Part shown: piece after piece, positions 11,250 through 22,640 of the stretch
Position numbering within the stretch: the stretch's first letter is position 1
Layout: each line of letters opens with the position of its first letter
Source of the DNA: Melitaea cinxia
Taxonomy: Eukaryota; Arthropoda; Insecta; Lepidoptera; Nymphalidae
Direction: 5' to 3'
Assembly (NCBI RefSeq): GCF_905220565.1
Contig: NC_059405.1
Coordinates: 16,198,081-16,262,080, forward strand
Length of the DNA: 64,000 nt
Translations under genes and position numbers: made by a program
Notes under the pieces: model-generated
The model's input: the letters and a program-made list of their open reading frames with translations, nothing else
The model's database searches: none
What the model was told of the DNA's origin: nothing

Positions 11250-11672
11250 CTGAATCTCGGAAACGGCTCCAACGATTTTCATGAAATTTAGTATACAGGG
11301 GATTACGGGGGAGATAAATAAATCTAGCTAGGATTCATTTTTAGAAAATGTCGTTTTATCCCTGTTTTTAGGCAATGAAAAAATGGCTACAATATCGTTA
11401 GAATAAGAAGGTAAATTTCGCATCTGTCAATAAAGTTGTAATAGCTCAGGGGAAATCGGCCGATCGCGCTTGGCCGAAAAGATCATGGTTCGAATCCTCA
11501 CGTAATCCAGATCGATTATCGTTTTTTTTCTTTTTTTTTTTCTAAAAAAAATAAAATCGAAAAATATTATTCATATTTTATCAATATGTAATTCGTATTT
11601 AAATATGATTTTCAAAAAACACGATTTACTAAAAATACCGAGCTAAGCTCGGTCACCCAGGTCCTACTTACT
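11178..11672 (+). repeat. Element N with internal tRNA-like block, copy 1
   Basis: Begins ACGAGCAATTCTTG and a (TA)n run (11195-11247), includes TCGGAAACGGCTCCAACGAT, a tRNA-like block near 11440-11510 with A-box-like TAGCTCAGGGG and a perfect B-box GGTTCGAATCC, and ends at a CCGAGC-TAA-GCTCGG hairpin followed by TCACCCAGGT. A second copy is at 61754-62345. Confidence 0.7.
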
Positions 11673-11717
11673 TATATGCCACATAATAGCTATATACGTA
11701 CCTATAATAATATTCTC

Positions 11718-11950
11718 TACGGAGGTAGGGCATAATGGGAAAAAGCCTGCTCAAAATCTAGAGTAGCCCGACTGGGGAAATACCTCGACATTAACAAAGA
11801 TCACAGCAAAATAACTGCTTTCAAGCAGTGTTGTGTTCCTGTGGTAAGGTGGCCGGAGTTTCTAAGGAGGGTCTGGTGTTGCGCCTATAAGCTACGGTAA
11901 TCGCTACCAGGTCCGGTCAGCCGTAAGCTTGTTTGCCAACACATTTATGT
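11718..11950 (+). repeat. Element C, diverged copy
   Basis: GAGGTAGGGCATAATGGG, TAGCCCGACTGGGGAAATAC and ATAAGCTACGGTAATCGCTA keep the family order; small deletions in the GC-rich centre. Confidence 0.8.
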
Positions 11951-13007
11951 ATGTAAAAAATGCATGTTTCGAATTTTACTATATTTACCATGCACAAACT
12001 CGCTTATTGTACAAAATTTAAGCAAATATAATTAGTCTTATTATCTTTATCGATAATAGAGTGCATTCCAACCTTCATGTACACATGTTTTATTGTATTT
12101 ACGTTTTGATCGCTGTTTAGTGATAAGATTGCATTTTGAATATACTAAGAATATTTTTATTTGTGAAAATATATGTTTTACTCATAAATGACTCATAGCT
12201 AGTTACGTCAAGTATTAAATAAGTAAATTCTCTAGCGTGGTCAATAGTACGAGATTCGTGTGAAACGTGAAAATCTGCGAAGACTCAAACAATAAAATTC
12301 CAACCAAGACAAAATTGAGGACTCGGGCCAATCTTTCGTATTTGGGTCTGCGGGGTAAGAGCTATTCGGAGATTTGGGTAAAGTGATTTTATTGGGACCC
12401 GCCGGGTCAATCGGTTGACTAGACGAAAAGGTTTAGCAGATGAGCGGATTTGTTGAATTCGACGTGTGGCGACAAATCTATAGAATAATCAGAAAATGTC
12501 ACCTTTATTTAAAAGTCCGGTTTATTTTACTGAAAGCTTTGAAATCACTTGATATATACGTAATTAAATAATACAGACACGAATCATTGAAATAAATATA
12601 CTTATGCTCAGAAAAGATTTCTCTTATAGCCCAAGAGCCCGCGATGGCCAGACCATCGTAATTTTATAAAAGCTAAAAGTTTCTTACCGCATGCTTTCAA
12701 CTCAGGTAGAAGCGATGGCCAAATATGCATGTTTCTACTTGTGTCGGAAGAATTTTGTCTGTCAACAAAAATAAATAGTTTAGCGTTGTGATGTTAAAGC
12801 TATCGTTTTATTATTATATTTTTGGTTGCTATTTGTGAACTAAGAACCGATCGGTCGTCAATATGTTAAAATTGTTTGACGAACATTTAATAGGATTATT
12901 TATCTATTTTTACGCTATCTTCACAAGAATTGACATCACTTTTGTATCGAAGGATGTCATCGCTATGTGATGTAGATGATTGAAATCGTCGATAAAAAAT
13001 CTATTAA
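11951..13007. other. Unassigned stretch
   Basis: No gene or recognised repeat. Confidence 0.4.
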
Positions 13008-13180
13008 CTACCCTAATATATATGTGAATGTAATTATGTTTATTACGCTTTCACGCGAAAACTACTTAACCGATCATCATGAAACTTTGTATTCATATTC
13101 TTGAAGATATTAGAAGTAACATAGGATACTATTTAGTACAAAAATTCAATGCTAACAAAACCGCGGGTAGAAGCTGGAAC
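13008..13180 (+). repeat. Fragment of a dispersed transposon-like repeat
   Basis: CACGCGAAAACTACTTAACC followed by GATCATCATGAAACTTTGTA, and ACCGCGGGTAGAAGCTGG at the end, are phrases typical of the terminal region of a common lepidopteran repeat. Only one copy was seen here, so the call rests on recognition. Confidence 0.4.
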
Positions 13181-15567
13181 AAATAAAACAAAAGTAAAAA
13201 TTAACAAAAAAACGTACAAATACATTTTTACGTGTAACATTATGTCTGACTATAACAGTAAAAAGTCTAAACTTTGTACTGATAACAGTTTTTCTAACGT
13301 TTCAACTGGAAACACCAATGAATTAGAAATCAATCTCGCAAAATTTCCATGCACTGTTTATCTCTAAGAACGAATTAATAAGGCGAGATTCCGACTATTC
13401 GAGAAAGTTCGTCAACCCGCAACGTATCTTAACACTAAAGACCGTCTAAACGGCCTAAAAGGTGCAGGGGTGAAGTCCTCGCGGAATGACTACATCGCCT
13501 ACCCTTTTGTTTCGCTCGGCTTTTGTGACCCATTCACGTTTGAGGCGTTAGGCCGTGTACGGACGAAGCGTTTTTTCTATACGCGTTTAGCGATTATATA
13601 AATGCAAATTTATAAAACTGTAAATGTCTTCTAATTTACTAAAGCCCGAAAAGATCTAATAGGTCTTGTATAATTCAACATTGTCAGTAAATCTTAAGAT
13701 TTAATGATTTTCTTAGTGTATGACCGGAATTGTTTAATGTTCCTTTTACGTTTGGACATACACAGGTGAATCTACGCCGTGGTTTTTTCGTGTCTAAGGC
13801 AATACAATTTTCAACGAGTCTTAAAATGTACCGGCTGTTGTCTGCAGTCTTACATGTTAACAAATTTCGGATATTTACCATAATGACTTAATAAATCATA
13901 GATACAAAATCCCCAAATAATTAAATGTAATAATTTACCCTCATACATACACCGCGCCAAAAGATGTATAACTTCAAAAATCGTCAATATTCTTTCTGAG
14001 AGTTTTATTAATTGAATTATAATGTGATTATTGTTCCTTATCATTTTTTTTACCATTAATATCCACTCTAACGCCATCTTTTAGAAATTGTGGACAAGCG
14101 TCAGTACACAACGCCCTCTCTGTTCCCCAACCCCGTTCAAGATGCAAGTTATAAAAGGTCTCATAAAGAAATGTTTTTTAAAATAATCGACATCAATACA
14201 AATAATGAACGATTATGTCAAATTATATTACAATTTGTTAGTTTAGTGAGTAGTTACAAATAACAAAATTGATTTCACCTTATTTTTTCATAAGATTTGC
14301 TTGGGATGGATACGTAATGTTTTAAACGTGTATATGTGTATAGCGCCTGCGCTCACTCCAAACACGGCTTTACACTTTCAGGCCGAAGTCCTATTAACTT
14401 AAAAATTATTCAAGTCGCCAAAATATACATTATACGGGGCATTGTTCTTAAAAGCACATTAGCGAGTGAATGGACCGCAGCGCAGCTCACCGCACCGTTC
14501 GTAATGAATGAACTCTTTAACGTCGCTCGAAATTGTGAAATATGTATAAACGTTTTCATTACCATCTCATAATCTAGAGTTCTCATAACGAAATATGTAC
14601 GAAACTGTGCGTATTTTGTTTGATGTTCTTGTGATAAATTCATAAATGGAACATAATTTTAGTAAAATTCTGCAGCTGCATTATTAAGAATTACACATAC
14701 TGTATCTTCTTGAGTCGTAAAACATTTCATTACTACCGAAATTAACTTAAATGAAATATGAAATAAAATTATATTGAGTATAAAAACACAGACCAGAATA
14801 AAATTAATGAGTTAATATCCCCGACTTGCTAAATCCTGCGGCGAATTACGAGGAAGGTCGAAAGTTAATGATTTCGGACTCGAAGAATGGTCTCGCTAAA
14901 TTTCACGGTTTACGGTAGGCTTGTATGTGAAACTTCATTAGTTATGCTTTTCTGTTTGTCTGTCTTGCAATTAAAATACTAAATCGCTGTGAAGACGAAG
15001 TGAGAGAAGAAATTAATGTAAATTTTAATTTACTAAGGTCCAAGTGTAGCTAGAGTTAAGGGCAGTACCTATTCTTGGATAATTTTTTTTATTTGTTATA
15101 GAATAATGGTTGACAAATTTGGGCGTTGGAACTAAAAAAGCCGACGAATGATGATGTTTTGCGTATGACACAAATAAGAACCTTTTCAATAAACGGCTTC
15201 ATCACAACACGAATGTAAATTTGTATCTTCTAAGAGTAGACAATTAGGTATCAACGTAAGACGTCATGGATTGCTTTGTAACTTCAGTACCCAAGTTTAT
15301 CCTTCAATTAAACTCGGGTTACACCTTAGCCTCCCCGTTCCCTCTGCCTCAACACGCGTCGTTCTACCGGCAGTTTTTTTATTTGACAGTATTACAGCCT
15401 CGTAAACTATTCAAGGCACACACACCTACGTTTTCTGTGAAGTTTCGTAAGAATTTCATCCGTTATTTTGTCAACGCTGAAATTTTTATGTAGTACTTAC
15501 GTTTCTACAAATATTTAGTACTCGATTGTTTTTATGGAGTATTCGATTATATTTTTATAAGTTCTAC
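13181..15567. other. Long unassigned stretch
   Basis: About 2.4 kb without recognised repeats. Open frames near 13149, 13850, 14336, 14410 and 15266 are under 80 codons, AT-biased and without domains. This is one of the larger repeat-poor blocks and would be a place to look for conserved noncoding or untranslated sequence. Confidence 0.4.
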
Positions 15568-15765
15568 TAGCTGACCTGGCGAACTTCGTATCACCTTATT
15601 CTTTTCTGAATAATAACATAATATATCAAAATAAAATATAGCCTATCTTTTAAGTTGGATCAAACTGCACACGGTGTTCAAATTTGATTAAAATCGGTTA
15701 AGTAGTTTAGGAGTCCATTGAGGACAAACATTGTGACACGAGATTTATGTATAAGTTCTATTTTC
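15568..15765 (+). repeat. LINE-like 3' fragment with CTAGCTGACC start
   Basis: Reads CTAGCTGACCTGGCGAACTT, later ATTAAAATCGGTTAAGTAGT and GGAGTCCATTGAGGAC. These phrases mark a very common lepidopteran dispersed element of uncertain class. Confidence 0.5.
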
Positions 15766-15807
15766 TATTTTTAGAACGAATCACATAATGTAGAATTGAA
15801 TGTGTAT

Positions 15808-16410
15808 ATGAATAAAAACGACTTCAATTACGTCGACTTACTAATACAACGTAGGTAGACGAAAAAATACTCAAGTAAATCATTACATTACAGCCTATAA
15901 AGTCCACTGCTGGACATAGTCCTCCACAAGTTTACGCCAAAAATAACGTGAACTCAGGTGTTTTGCCCATAGTCACCACTACTGTACTGTGTAGCTACGG
16001 TATTAAAGAATGTAGCCACCCCCTCTCTTCCCGTGGGTGTCGTAAGAGGCGACTAAGGGATAGCACAGTTCCACTACTACTTTGGAACTTATAAAGCCGA
16101 TCGATGGCGGGATAGCCATCCAACTGCTGGCTTTGAAATACACAGGCCGAAGACGGGCAGCAGCGTCTTCGGTGCGACAAAGCCAGCCCTGCGGTCACCA
16201 ACTTAGGTAAATACGCGTTATTAAAGATAACACAAAAAGTACTTATGATATATCGATCACATTTAAATGGGACCACATGACAAGCACCAGCTTTCGTCCA
16301 AAAAGAGAATCATCACCCATCGGTCCACCCAGTAAAAGTTCTGATGTAACACATATAAAATACAATCGACTTGATAACCTCCTCCTTTTTTAAGTCGGTT
16401 AAAAAGCTGC
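15808..16410 (-). repeat. Element E, interrupted by a D insertion
   Basis: Minus-strand E: 15808-15880 gives the CGACTTCAATTACGTCGAC end, and 16207-16410 gives the rest, including ACCCAGTAAAAGTTC and the AACCTCCTCCTTTTTTAAGT end. The break is filled by a D element flanked by GTAAAT, so E is older. Confidence 0.75.
15881..16206 (-). mobile_element. Element D with 5' inversion (twin-priming structure)
   Basis: The 3' part (15881-15982) is minus strand and the 5' part (15983-16206, from CACCCCCTCTCTTCCCGTGG to TGCGGTCACCAAC) is inverted. The insertion is flanked by GTAAAT at 15875-15880 and 16207-16212. A 3' segment in normal orientation plus an inverted 5' segment within one target duplication is the signature of twin-primed target-primed reverse transcription. 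The open frame across 15995-16276 is repeat-derived. Confidence 0.8.
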
Positions 16411-16919
16411 TTAGTACTGCAATCACTGAACTGAAGATTATAATTGTTTGGACTGAAACTGCCTCTAAGTGTACTATTATTTGGTTCTACTGACGCTTTT
16501 CTGGCTTTGAGAAGTGTTCGAGATACGACGAGTTCCACTGTGGCATGCAGGTTAATTTCTCAAAAGGGATAGTCATAGTTAGGAGCAACAGCTTTACGTG
16601 CACATCGAATAATCGTAGGTAAAGTGACAAGACCAGACTAGAAATTAATATTTGTTAAAAAGGAAGTGTCGATTCCGAGCTTGAATCGAACTTGATACCA
16701 CTACCCTAGAATAATCGTTGTACTTAAAATAAGACGAAAATATTTCGAATTTTTAATAACTCTGATTCTCTGTCAAGTTTTGCGATGGGTTATCGCTCTA
16801 GATAAACTAGATTTTAACGCTAAATAGACAGATCTAATTGATTTTTTAAATATCCACTTTTTTTTCGTTAACATATCGATTTCTTTTAAATTTTAAAGAG
16901 CAATTTCTTTACGCCCGCT
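16411..16919. other. Unassigned stretch
   Basis: No gene or repeat recognised. Confidence 0.4.
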
Positions 16920-17065
16920 TGTGACGAGATCGTTACGAAAAGTGCGATCGGGCGAGTCGAACGGAAGTTGAGAGGGAGATATAAGTTAGTGAAGATAGAA
17001 AGAGAGAGAGAGAGTTACGTTTCGTAAGTTTTACTTCAGTCAGTGTGGTCTAAAGCACACTCATC
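16920..17065. repeat. MITE-like element O, partial copy
   Basis: Shares CGATCGGGCGAG, ACGGAAGTTGAGAGGGAGAT, ATAAGTTAGTGAAGA and TTTTACTTCAGTC...TGTGGTCTAAAGCACACT with 58262-58437 and the right end of 2340-2512. A short (GA)n run lies inside. Confidence 0.65.
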
Positions 17066-17238
17066 TTAACAACAACAAGTCATTGGCCTTAGTCCGTCTA
17101 TTGCAGACGATTTAGATAGTGTTCTAATTTGCCTTACTTCTGCGCCACCCTCTCGACCTCACTGGCTAGGCCCACAGGAACGACGAGTCGATACGTGTGG
17201 AGCCAGTTTAGCTGCAACAACAACAAACATCAAAAAAA
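17066..17238. repeat. Possible small element bounded by CAACAACAA
   Basis: The block from ACAACAACAAGTCATTGGCC to AGCTGCAACAACAACAAAC has similar CAA-repeat edges and an A-run after it. Composition is more GC-rich than the flanks. Only one copy is seen here. Confidence 0.35.
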
Positions 17239-17519
17239 AAAAAGAATTATTCAATGAGATGTAGTCCTTTACAAGTTATGCGCGTCGATACATTTCGGAG
17301 AGTCACCTGTCTCGGATTTTCTTTTGATAGAATTATGTCGTAAGCCCCACAGGTTCAGCTTGCGCTTCTTAAGTACAGCTCTCATCTTGATTGCGATGTA
17401 TATAATGGATATATCGACTTCGAGACGGCGCCCCTCTCTGTCTAACTAGAATGTATTTACGTAAAAATGTCATTTGCTCGTTTGTATATTTACGTGAAGA
17501 TCTCTGAATCCCATTAAAT

Positions 17520-17792
17520 TAACTGAAGCAAGGCACAGCAGGAAATTTCCTGCTCAAAATATGGAACAGCCCGAGCGGGGTAGTATCTCGACTTTACTAA
17601 AATCACAGCTAAATAATACTGTTTTAAAGCAGTGTTGTTATCCTATTGGTGAGTAAAGTAATCAGAGCTCCTAGGGGAGAATAGGTGATGCGCTTGCGAT
17701 CTTTCTAGTGTTACAGCCGTCTATAAGCTAGGGTAATCGCTTACCATCAGGTGAGCCGTACGCTTGTTTGTCGATTTAGTTATTTAAAAAAC
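17520..17792 (+). repeat. Element C copy
   Basis: AACTGAAGCAAGGCACAGCA start, GGTAATCGCTTACCATCAGG, and GTTATTTAAAAAA end; moderately diverged. Confidence 0.82.
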
Positions 17793-17794
17793 CG

Positions 17795-18178
17795 GCCAAG
17801 TGCGAGTTGGACTCGCGCACGGAGGGTTCCGTATCATTGACTAGGTAAAGTATTTAGACAATTGATTTTTTGTTTATTTATTTTTAAAAAGAGCAAAAAA
17901 ATGGCGTTTTTTTTATGGGAGCCACCCTTAAATATTTATTTCATTTTGTTTTTCGTATTTGTTGATATAGCGGCAACAGAAATACATAATTTGTGAAAAT
18001 TTCAACTATCTATAGCAATTCTTGAGATACAGCCTTATGACAAACAGACGGACGGACGGATGGACGAACGAACGAACGAACGAACGAACGAACGAACGAA
18101 CGAACGAACGATCAAACAGACAGGGAAGTCTTAGTAATAGGTTCCCGTTTTTACCCTTTAGGTACGGAACCCTAAAAA
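17795..18178 (+). repeat. Element K with AACG tandem repeat
   Basis: Starts CGGCCAAGTGCGAGTTGGAC and TCGCGCACGGAGGGTTCCGT, ends GGTACGGAACCCTAAAAAA, the well-known layout of a common lepidopteran dispersed element. At 18062-18109 GACG/AACG tetranucleotides are expanded to about 11 tandem units. A truncated opposite-strand copy is at 21186-21341. Confidence 0.75.
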
Positions 18179-18594
18179 AAGAGGAGTCGTGTATTTATTT
18201 ACAAGCTTTTATGTGGCCCTGAGTCTAACTGCGCCGTATTTTCAACTGAGTAGGTACGAAAAAGGTAGAGATTATGTGTTTGTCAGTTTTTTTTATATAT
18301 ATTTACCGGTGTCGTCATTTGTGAAGAAGTTATTACTTTTAAAGGTGTTCGCTCCAGCGGTCCCAGGTATATTCTGAAGATATAGGGAGGTGTATATATT
18401 GTGAAGAAATAATGAAAATCGAGAAAACTTAAGACTATTCTACAAACTACTTTTTATATGTATCTTAAGGTTGTTTGAACGTGTATAATATTTAGGTGGT
18501 CTTATAGAAATATTTTAAAAATGTAATGCTAATATTTTTATAAAGACGATATAATGTTTATGACTGTAACTTCTTGTTATGACTGAAATTACTT
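18179..18594. other. Unassigned stretch
   Basis: Nothing recognised. Confidence 0.4.
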
Positions 18595-18894
18595 CACGAT
18601 TCAACCTGTAGCATCCCACTGCTGGGCACAGCCTCTTTCTTTATATAGGAGAGGGATTGTAGCTTAATTTACCATGCTATTCCACTGCGGGTTGGCAAAT
18701 ATATGTCCTACTATGTGTAAAGATAGCTATATGTTATTTATGATAATAACTGGGCCGACTTAGCTTAACGTGCTCTCTCTGAGGATCCATAAGGACAGAC
18801 ATCCAAACCGGAAAAAATATTTGTAGGAATATCCATCGCGAGCGGGAATTGAAACCGCAAACCTTAGGTGTTTTACCACTGCACCACAGCGGTT
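18595..18894 (-). mobile_element. SINE B, old diverged copy
   Basis: Follows the B order: CATCCCACTGCTGGGCACAG, CCACTGCGGGTTGGC, GCTTAACGTGCTCTC, then a tRNA-head remnant ending at ACCACAGCGGTT. Many substitutions. Confidence 0.75.
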
Positions 18895-19539
18895 GAAATT
18901 ACATTGCAATAAATATTTTTACACTTAAATTACATGAAAGCTGTCTTAAAATAGGTTCTGGTTCCTAAGTAACAATAATGAATATATACTGGAGTCTGGA
19001 GAAAGGAGAGATAGGAGTGTCTGTATGTGGTAACTGGAGCGATCACAAAGCATAACAGCGTTGAATGAGAGCCTGTGTGTAATACTGAGAACTACTGTGA
19101 GCGGTCAGAGGAGCGCCTCGTTAGTGAGGATCACACTGTGTGTATATGTGTGTGTGTAGTTAATGTGTTTGTTGACTGATCCGATAATAATAATCATCGA
19201 TGAATCGAGCGAATTAAATTTAAAAGTGTATCAAATATTTTAATACGATTTAAGAGATGATTGTTTAGTGTTTTGTTTGTTCTGAATCAAATGATAGAGA
19301 CACGTTGATGGTCTGTAAGAAATGGTATTTAAAATGTACCGAGGAAATTTTGATTTTGGTTTAGTTTTAAATATTCGTAGATAAGGTTTTTCTTAATTAA
19401 TAAATTATTGAAAAAATGTTTGTAGCGCTTGTAACAATGCTGGAATAGAACAACAATGGTAGACTAGGTAAACTATCTCGTTCTACAAATAAATTACAGT
19501 GTTCGCTCCGTGCTACCATCAAACTAACTTATTGACTGT
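18895..19539. other. Unassigned stretch
   Basis: Short GT-rich run near 19138-19165; otherwise nothing recognised. Confidence 0.4.
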
Positions 19540-19605
19540 ATTATTTAAAAAAAATACAATCGAATGTAGAACCTCCCCCATTTATGGAAGTCGTTTAAAA
19601 ATTAT
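19540..19605 (-). repeat. Element E end fragment
   Basis: AATACAATCGAATGTAGAAC, CTCCCCC and GGAAGTCGTTTAAAAAT resemble the CCGACTTC end of E on the minus strand. Confidence 0.45.
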
Positions 19606-19746
19606 CATTTCTCCTTCAATATACCGTAATCAATAGACTATAGTGCTATCAAACAGCAGCAAAACGCTGCTTAGTTCACAGTGCAGATCAATACGTTATC
19701 ACAATACGAGCGACACGGCCCGTCTTGGCCCGTGAAATTAATAGCT

Positions 19747-19759
19747 CCCCCCCCCCCCC
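19747..19759. repeat. C13 homopolymer
   Basis: Thirteen consecutive C; strand-asymmetric and prone to sequencing length error. Confidence 0.9.
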
Positions 19760-19918
19760 ATTAGTGCAAGGAGATTGGTCGCACACATGCTGGCGGCGCG
19801 CCTGCTATTAATTACTGCCCATTGAGAACGGAGTTGGGGCATATGTTCACACGTCAAATTTATCAGTATTGACGAAACAATGCCTTTGTATGTTTTGAAA
19901 TTCGTCTTTATGTTTGTA

Positions 19919-20100
19919 CGCTTCAGCCTGTAATATCCCACTACGGGGCATAGGCCTCTTTCCCCATGTAGGAGGAGGATCAGAGCTTAATCCACCACGC
20001 TGCTCCAATGCGGGTTAGCGGATATATTCCCTACTACGTTATCAGGTGTACATGATAACAACCGGGACCGACGGCTTAACGTGCTCTCCGAGGCACGATG
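19919..20100 (-). mobile_element. SINE B, 5'-truncated copy
   Basis: Closely matches 4095-4280: CTTCAGCCTGTAATATCCCA through GCTCTCCGAGGCACGATG, then stops abruptly, losing the tRNA head. Confidence 0.85.
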
Positions 20101-20562
20101 TCACTTTATGTTTGTGACGGTGTGTATTTGACGAGTTGGTGCACTTTTTTTTTTAAGGAATATCTGTGGAGTTTCTTACTAATTTTTTCTGCAGAATCGA
20201 CATTCCGGTTCAGTGTCAGCTTAACTTTTGACTACAGTTCAATAATTAGAGCAAGTGTAATTATGATTTATTAAATATCGATTCAATGGGCTTTCCTAGC
20301 CTTCTTAAATAACTTTTCTTTTTTGAGTTATCTCGGCTAGGGTCTGATTTGCATTAGTTAGTTTTTTGTTATTTGTAAGGTCTAAACAGTTGTGTTTCGT
20401 GGTATGCGTTTCCGCGTGATTGTTTGCGTGCATGTATGTGTACGCTGGCTTGTTTTACTGCCTGCTGAGTGGTGATTAAAAGGTAGCTTACCATTTCTAT
20501 GTTATTTATTTACAAGATAAAACACAACTTATGATTTTATAAATCATTAATCAATAAATGAA
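20101..20562. other. Unassigned stretch with possible LINE M fragment
   Basis: 20155-20230 includes GGAGTTTCTTACTAATTTTT, CTGCAGAATCGACATTCC and TGTCAGCTTAACTTTTGA, a diverged M-like 3' segment. The rest is unassigned. Confidence 0.4.
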
Positions 20563-20726
20563 TCAGCGTCTTCGGTGCGACAAAGCCAGCCCTGCGGTCA
20601 CCAAACCCGCCTGCCTGCGCAGCGTGGTGACTATGGACAAAACACATGAGTTCACGCCATTTTTGGCGCGGACTTTTGGAGGCCTATGTCCAGCAGTGGA
20701 CTGTATTAGGCTGAAGTGGAATCAAT
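20563..20726 (+). repeat. Element D, 3' portion
   Basis: Plus-strand D: CAGCGTCTTCGGTGCGACAA, CAAAGCCAGCCCTGCGGTCA, then GGAGGCCTATGTCCAGCAGT and ATTAGGCTGAA at the 3' end. Confidence 0.8.
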
Positions 20727-21185
20727 AAATAGGTATATCAGAAAATGTCACTTCTTAAACAGTATTATATCAGTCAGAAAGAAGTCAGGAAACTCTCTGA
20801 AACTTTATCAGAAACGGGTGTAGTGGACCCTTAATCGCTACGCGGCGGACATCCACCAGCTGCCTAAACAGCAGAAACGAAATTATCGACCGTAAAAAAG
20901 AAATTTCAATAGAAATGTTAATTTATTCAAATTGACTTTCCGAAGTACTTTTGCAATTATTTCACGAACCTGTCACGTCAGCGCCACGGGTCCGCTTCCG
21001 ATGATCCCGCCGAATATAAATGCCGTCATATTTAAACACTTCCTCTTTTTAACTAATTTTATTATATATTCGTTCATTTTATTATTTAATGTTTTACGTT
21101 ATTTTATTTTACTCGTGAAAAATTCTCTTCAAAGCAACACATCGATTCGAATAAACAAATAATAACAACAAATACTCAAAACAAA
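20727..21185. other. Unassigned stretch
   Basis: A 76-codon AT-rich open frame near 20932 has no recognisable features. Confidence 0.4.
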
Positions 21186-21341
21186 ATGAAATTAATATTT
21201 AAGGGGGGTTACAACCCCCATACAACAAACGCAATTTTTTGCCCTTTTTAAAAATATATAAACAAAAAAAATTTGACTTATCATTTCGCCTAGTTAATGG
21301 TTCGGAACCCTTCGTGCGCGAGTCCAACTCGCACTTGGCTG
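21186..21341 (-). repeat. Element K, truncated minus copy
   Basis: Ends with CGTGCGCGAGTCCAACTCGC and ACTTGGCTGG, the reverse complement of the K start at 17795. It directly abuts an element C copy, just as K follows C at 17792; here the pair is inverted. Confidence 0.7.
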
Positions 21342-21611
21342 GTTTTTTTTTTTTATATAACTAGGTCGGCAAACAAGCGTACGATTCGCCTGATCGTAAG
21401 CGATTACCGTAGCTTATAGACGTCTGCTATACTAGAAACATAGCAAGTGCGTTGCCGACCCTATCCTCTATTCCCCCCGGGAGCTCTGGTCACCTTACTC
21501 ATCAACAGCAACACAACACCGCTGTTATCTTCAGTAAGGTCGAGGTACTACCAGTCGCGCTGCTCCATATTTTGAGCAAATAATTTCCTGCTATGCCCTA
21601 CCTGAGTTAAA
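21342..21611 (-). repeat. Element C copy
   Basis: Minus-strand C: T-run, ACTAGGTCGGCAAACAAGCG, GCGTTGCCGACC, GGAGCTCTGGTCACCTTACT and CTGCTATGCCCTACCTGAGT. Confidence 0.85.
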
Positions 21612-21727
21612 TTCATTATTTGAGTTTCTTTGTTTAGTAAAATTTAAGTAGGGTATGGATTTATAGCGTCAAACAACATATAAATCAATGAGTTTGCAAA
21701 TTTCCTTCTATTGGGTACAGGTTTCTT

Positions 21728-21832
21728 CGTATCGGAGAAGTTTTGAAACGTAGCCCACCACGTTACTCCACTGCGGGTTGGCGGATAATTGCCTGCCATA
21801 AGTAACCATATACGGTGTATATGATGGCAACT
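21728..21832 (-). repeat. SINE B internal fragment
   Basis: AGCCCACCACGTTACTCCAC, TGCGGGTTGGCGGATAATTG and a GGTGTATATGATGGCAAC block. Confidence 0.65.
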
Positions 21833-22349
21833 ATTAAAGTTGCATAGCTATGTATTTATTTAATTGTGATTGTCTGTTTGCGTAGGTATTTATTCCAGCT
21901 TATGTGCGAAACGTTTGACTCTAAGTGCGTCATACAAAGCTGTGATAAAAACATATAGCTGCAATTATATGGAGCAACTTAAGCCTACACCCATTTAAGA
22001 AAAAAAAAGATGGAAAATAATTTACGCGTTAAAGGTAAAAGTAAAAGTAAATTACTCAAGCATTAAACCAGTAGATAACAGGAGCCACTTCGTTTCCATA
22101 GATTTATGCGTAATCTTTTCTAAGGGCTGCCTTATTAGTGAGCGTGGTGCGTTCTTTTTTAATTTTACGCTTCTAAACAACTTGGGTCCTTTTGTTTTTA
22201 TTTTAATTAATTCTCTTTTGAAAAAAAAATATCCTTAATGTTATGAAATATGTATGAAAATATACATATATGTTTATCAAAGTGTGATACACTATCGGTA
22301 AAATTGAACAGAGCGAAATTGGTATCAATTGAGTACAATACGAAAAGCT
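21833..22349. other. Unassigned stretch
   Basis: No gene or recognised element. Confidence 0.4.
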
Positions 22350-22441
22350 CTATATTAATACGTGAAGGAAAAGCTTTGTAGCCCTTTTTAAGAAAATTGC
22401 GCGAACTGAGGAGTATGGAATTTCGCACACTTATATCTACA

Positions 22442-22485
<44 letters not shown>

Positions 22486-22640
22486 ATATATAAACAAGAA
22501 GTGCAGTATGCAATTTTTTTTGTAAATTATGCATAAAAATCAATAAAATAAAATAAAAAACATGACACACACTACCATATATTTGACACACACGCGTCAA
22601 TCAAATTGAGAATAGATTATAGACTATAGATTAATAATAT
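22350..22640 (+). repeat. Dispersed repeat L, copy 1, with (TA)n
   Basis: TATTAATACGTGAAGGAAAA, GAAAATTGCGCGAACTGAGG, AGTATGGAATTTCGCACACT and a CATGACACACAC block match 34755-35045. A TA run interrupts it at about 22447-22492. Confidence 0.6.

Noticed and set aside
15995..16538. Two minus-strand frames of 91-93 codons
   Set aside because: The first lies wholly in element D and the second in element E; similar frames appear in other copies.
18022..18222. Open frame with NERTNERT-type peptide repeat
   Set aside because: It is translation of the AACG tandem repeat inside element K, not a repeat protein.
22207..22600. Minus-strand frames near 22.2-22.6 kb
   Set aside because: They lie in repeat L and its TA run; the I/Y-rich peptide is microsatellite translation.
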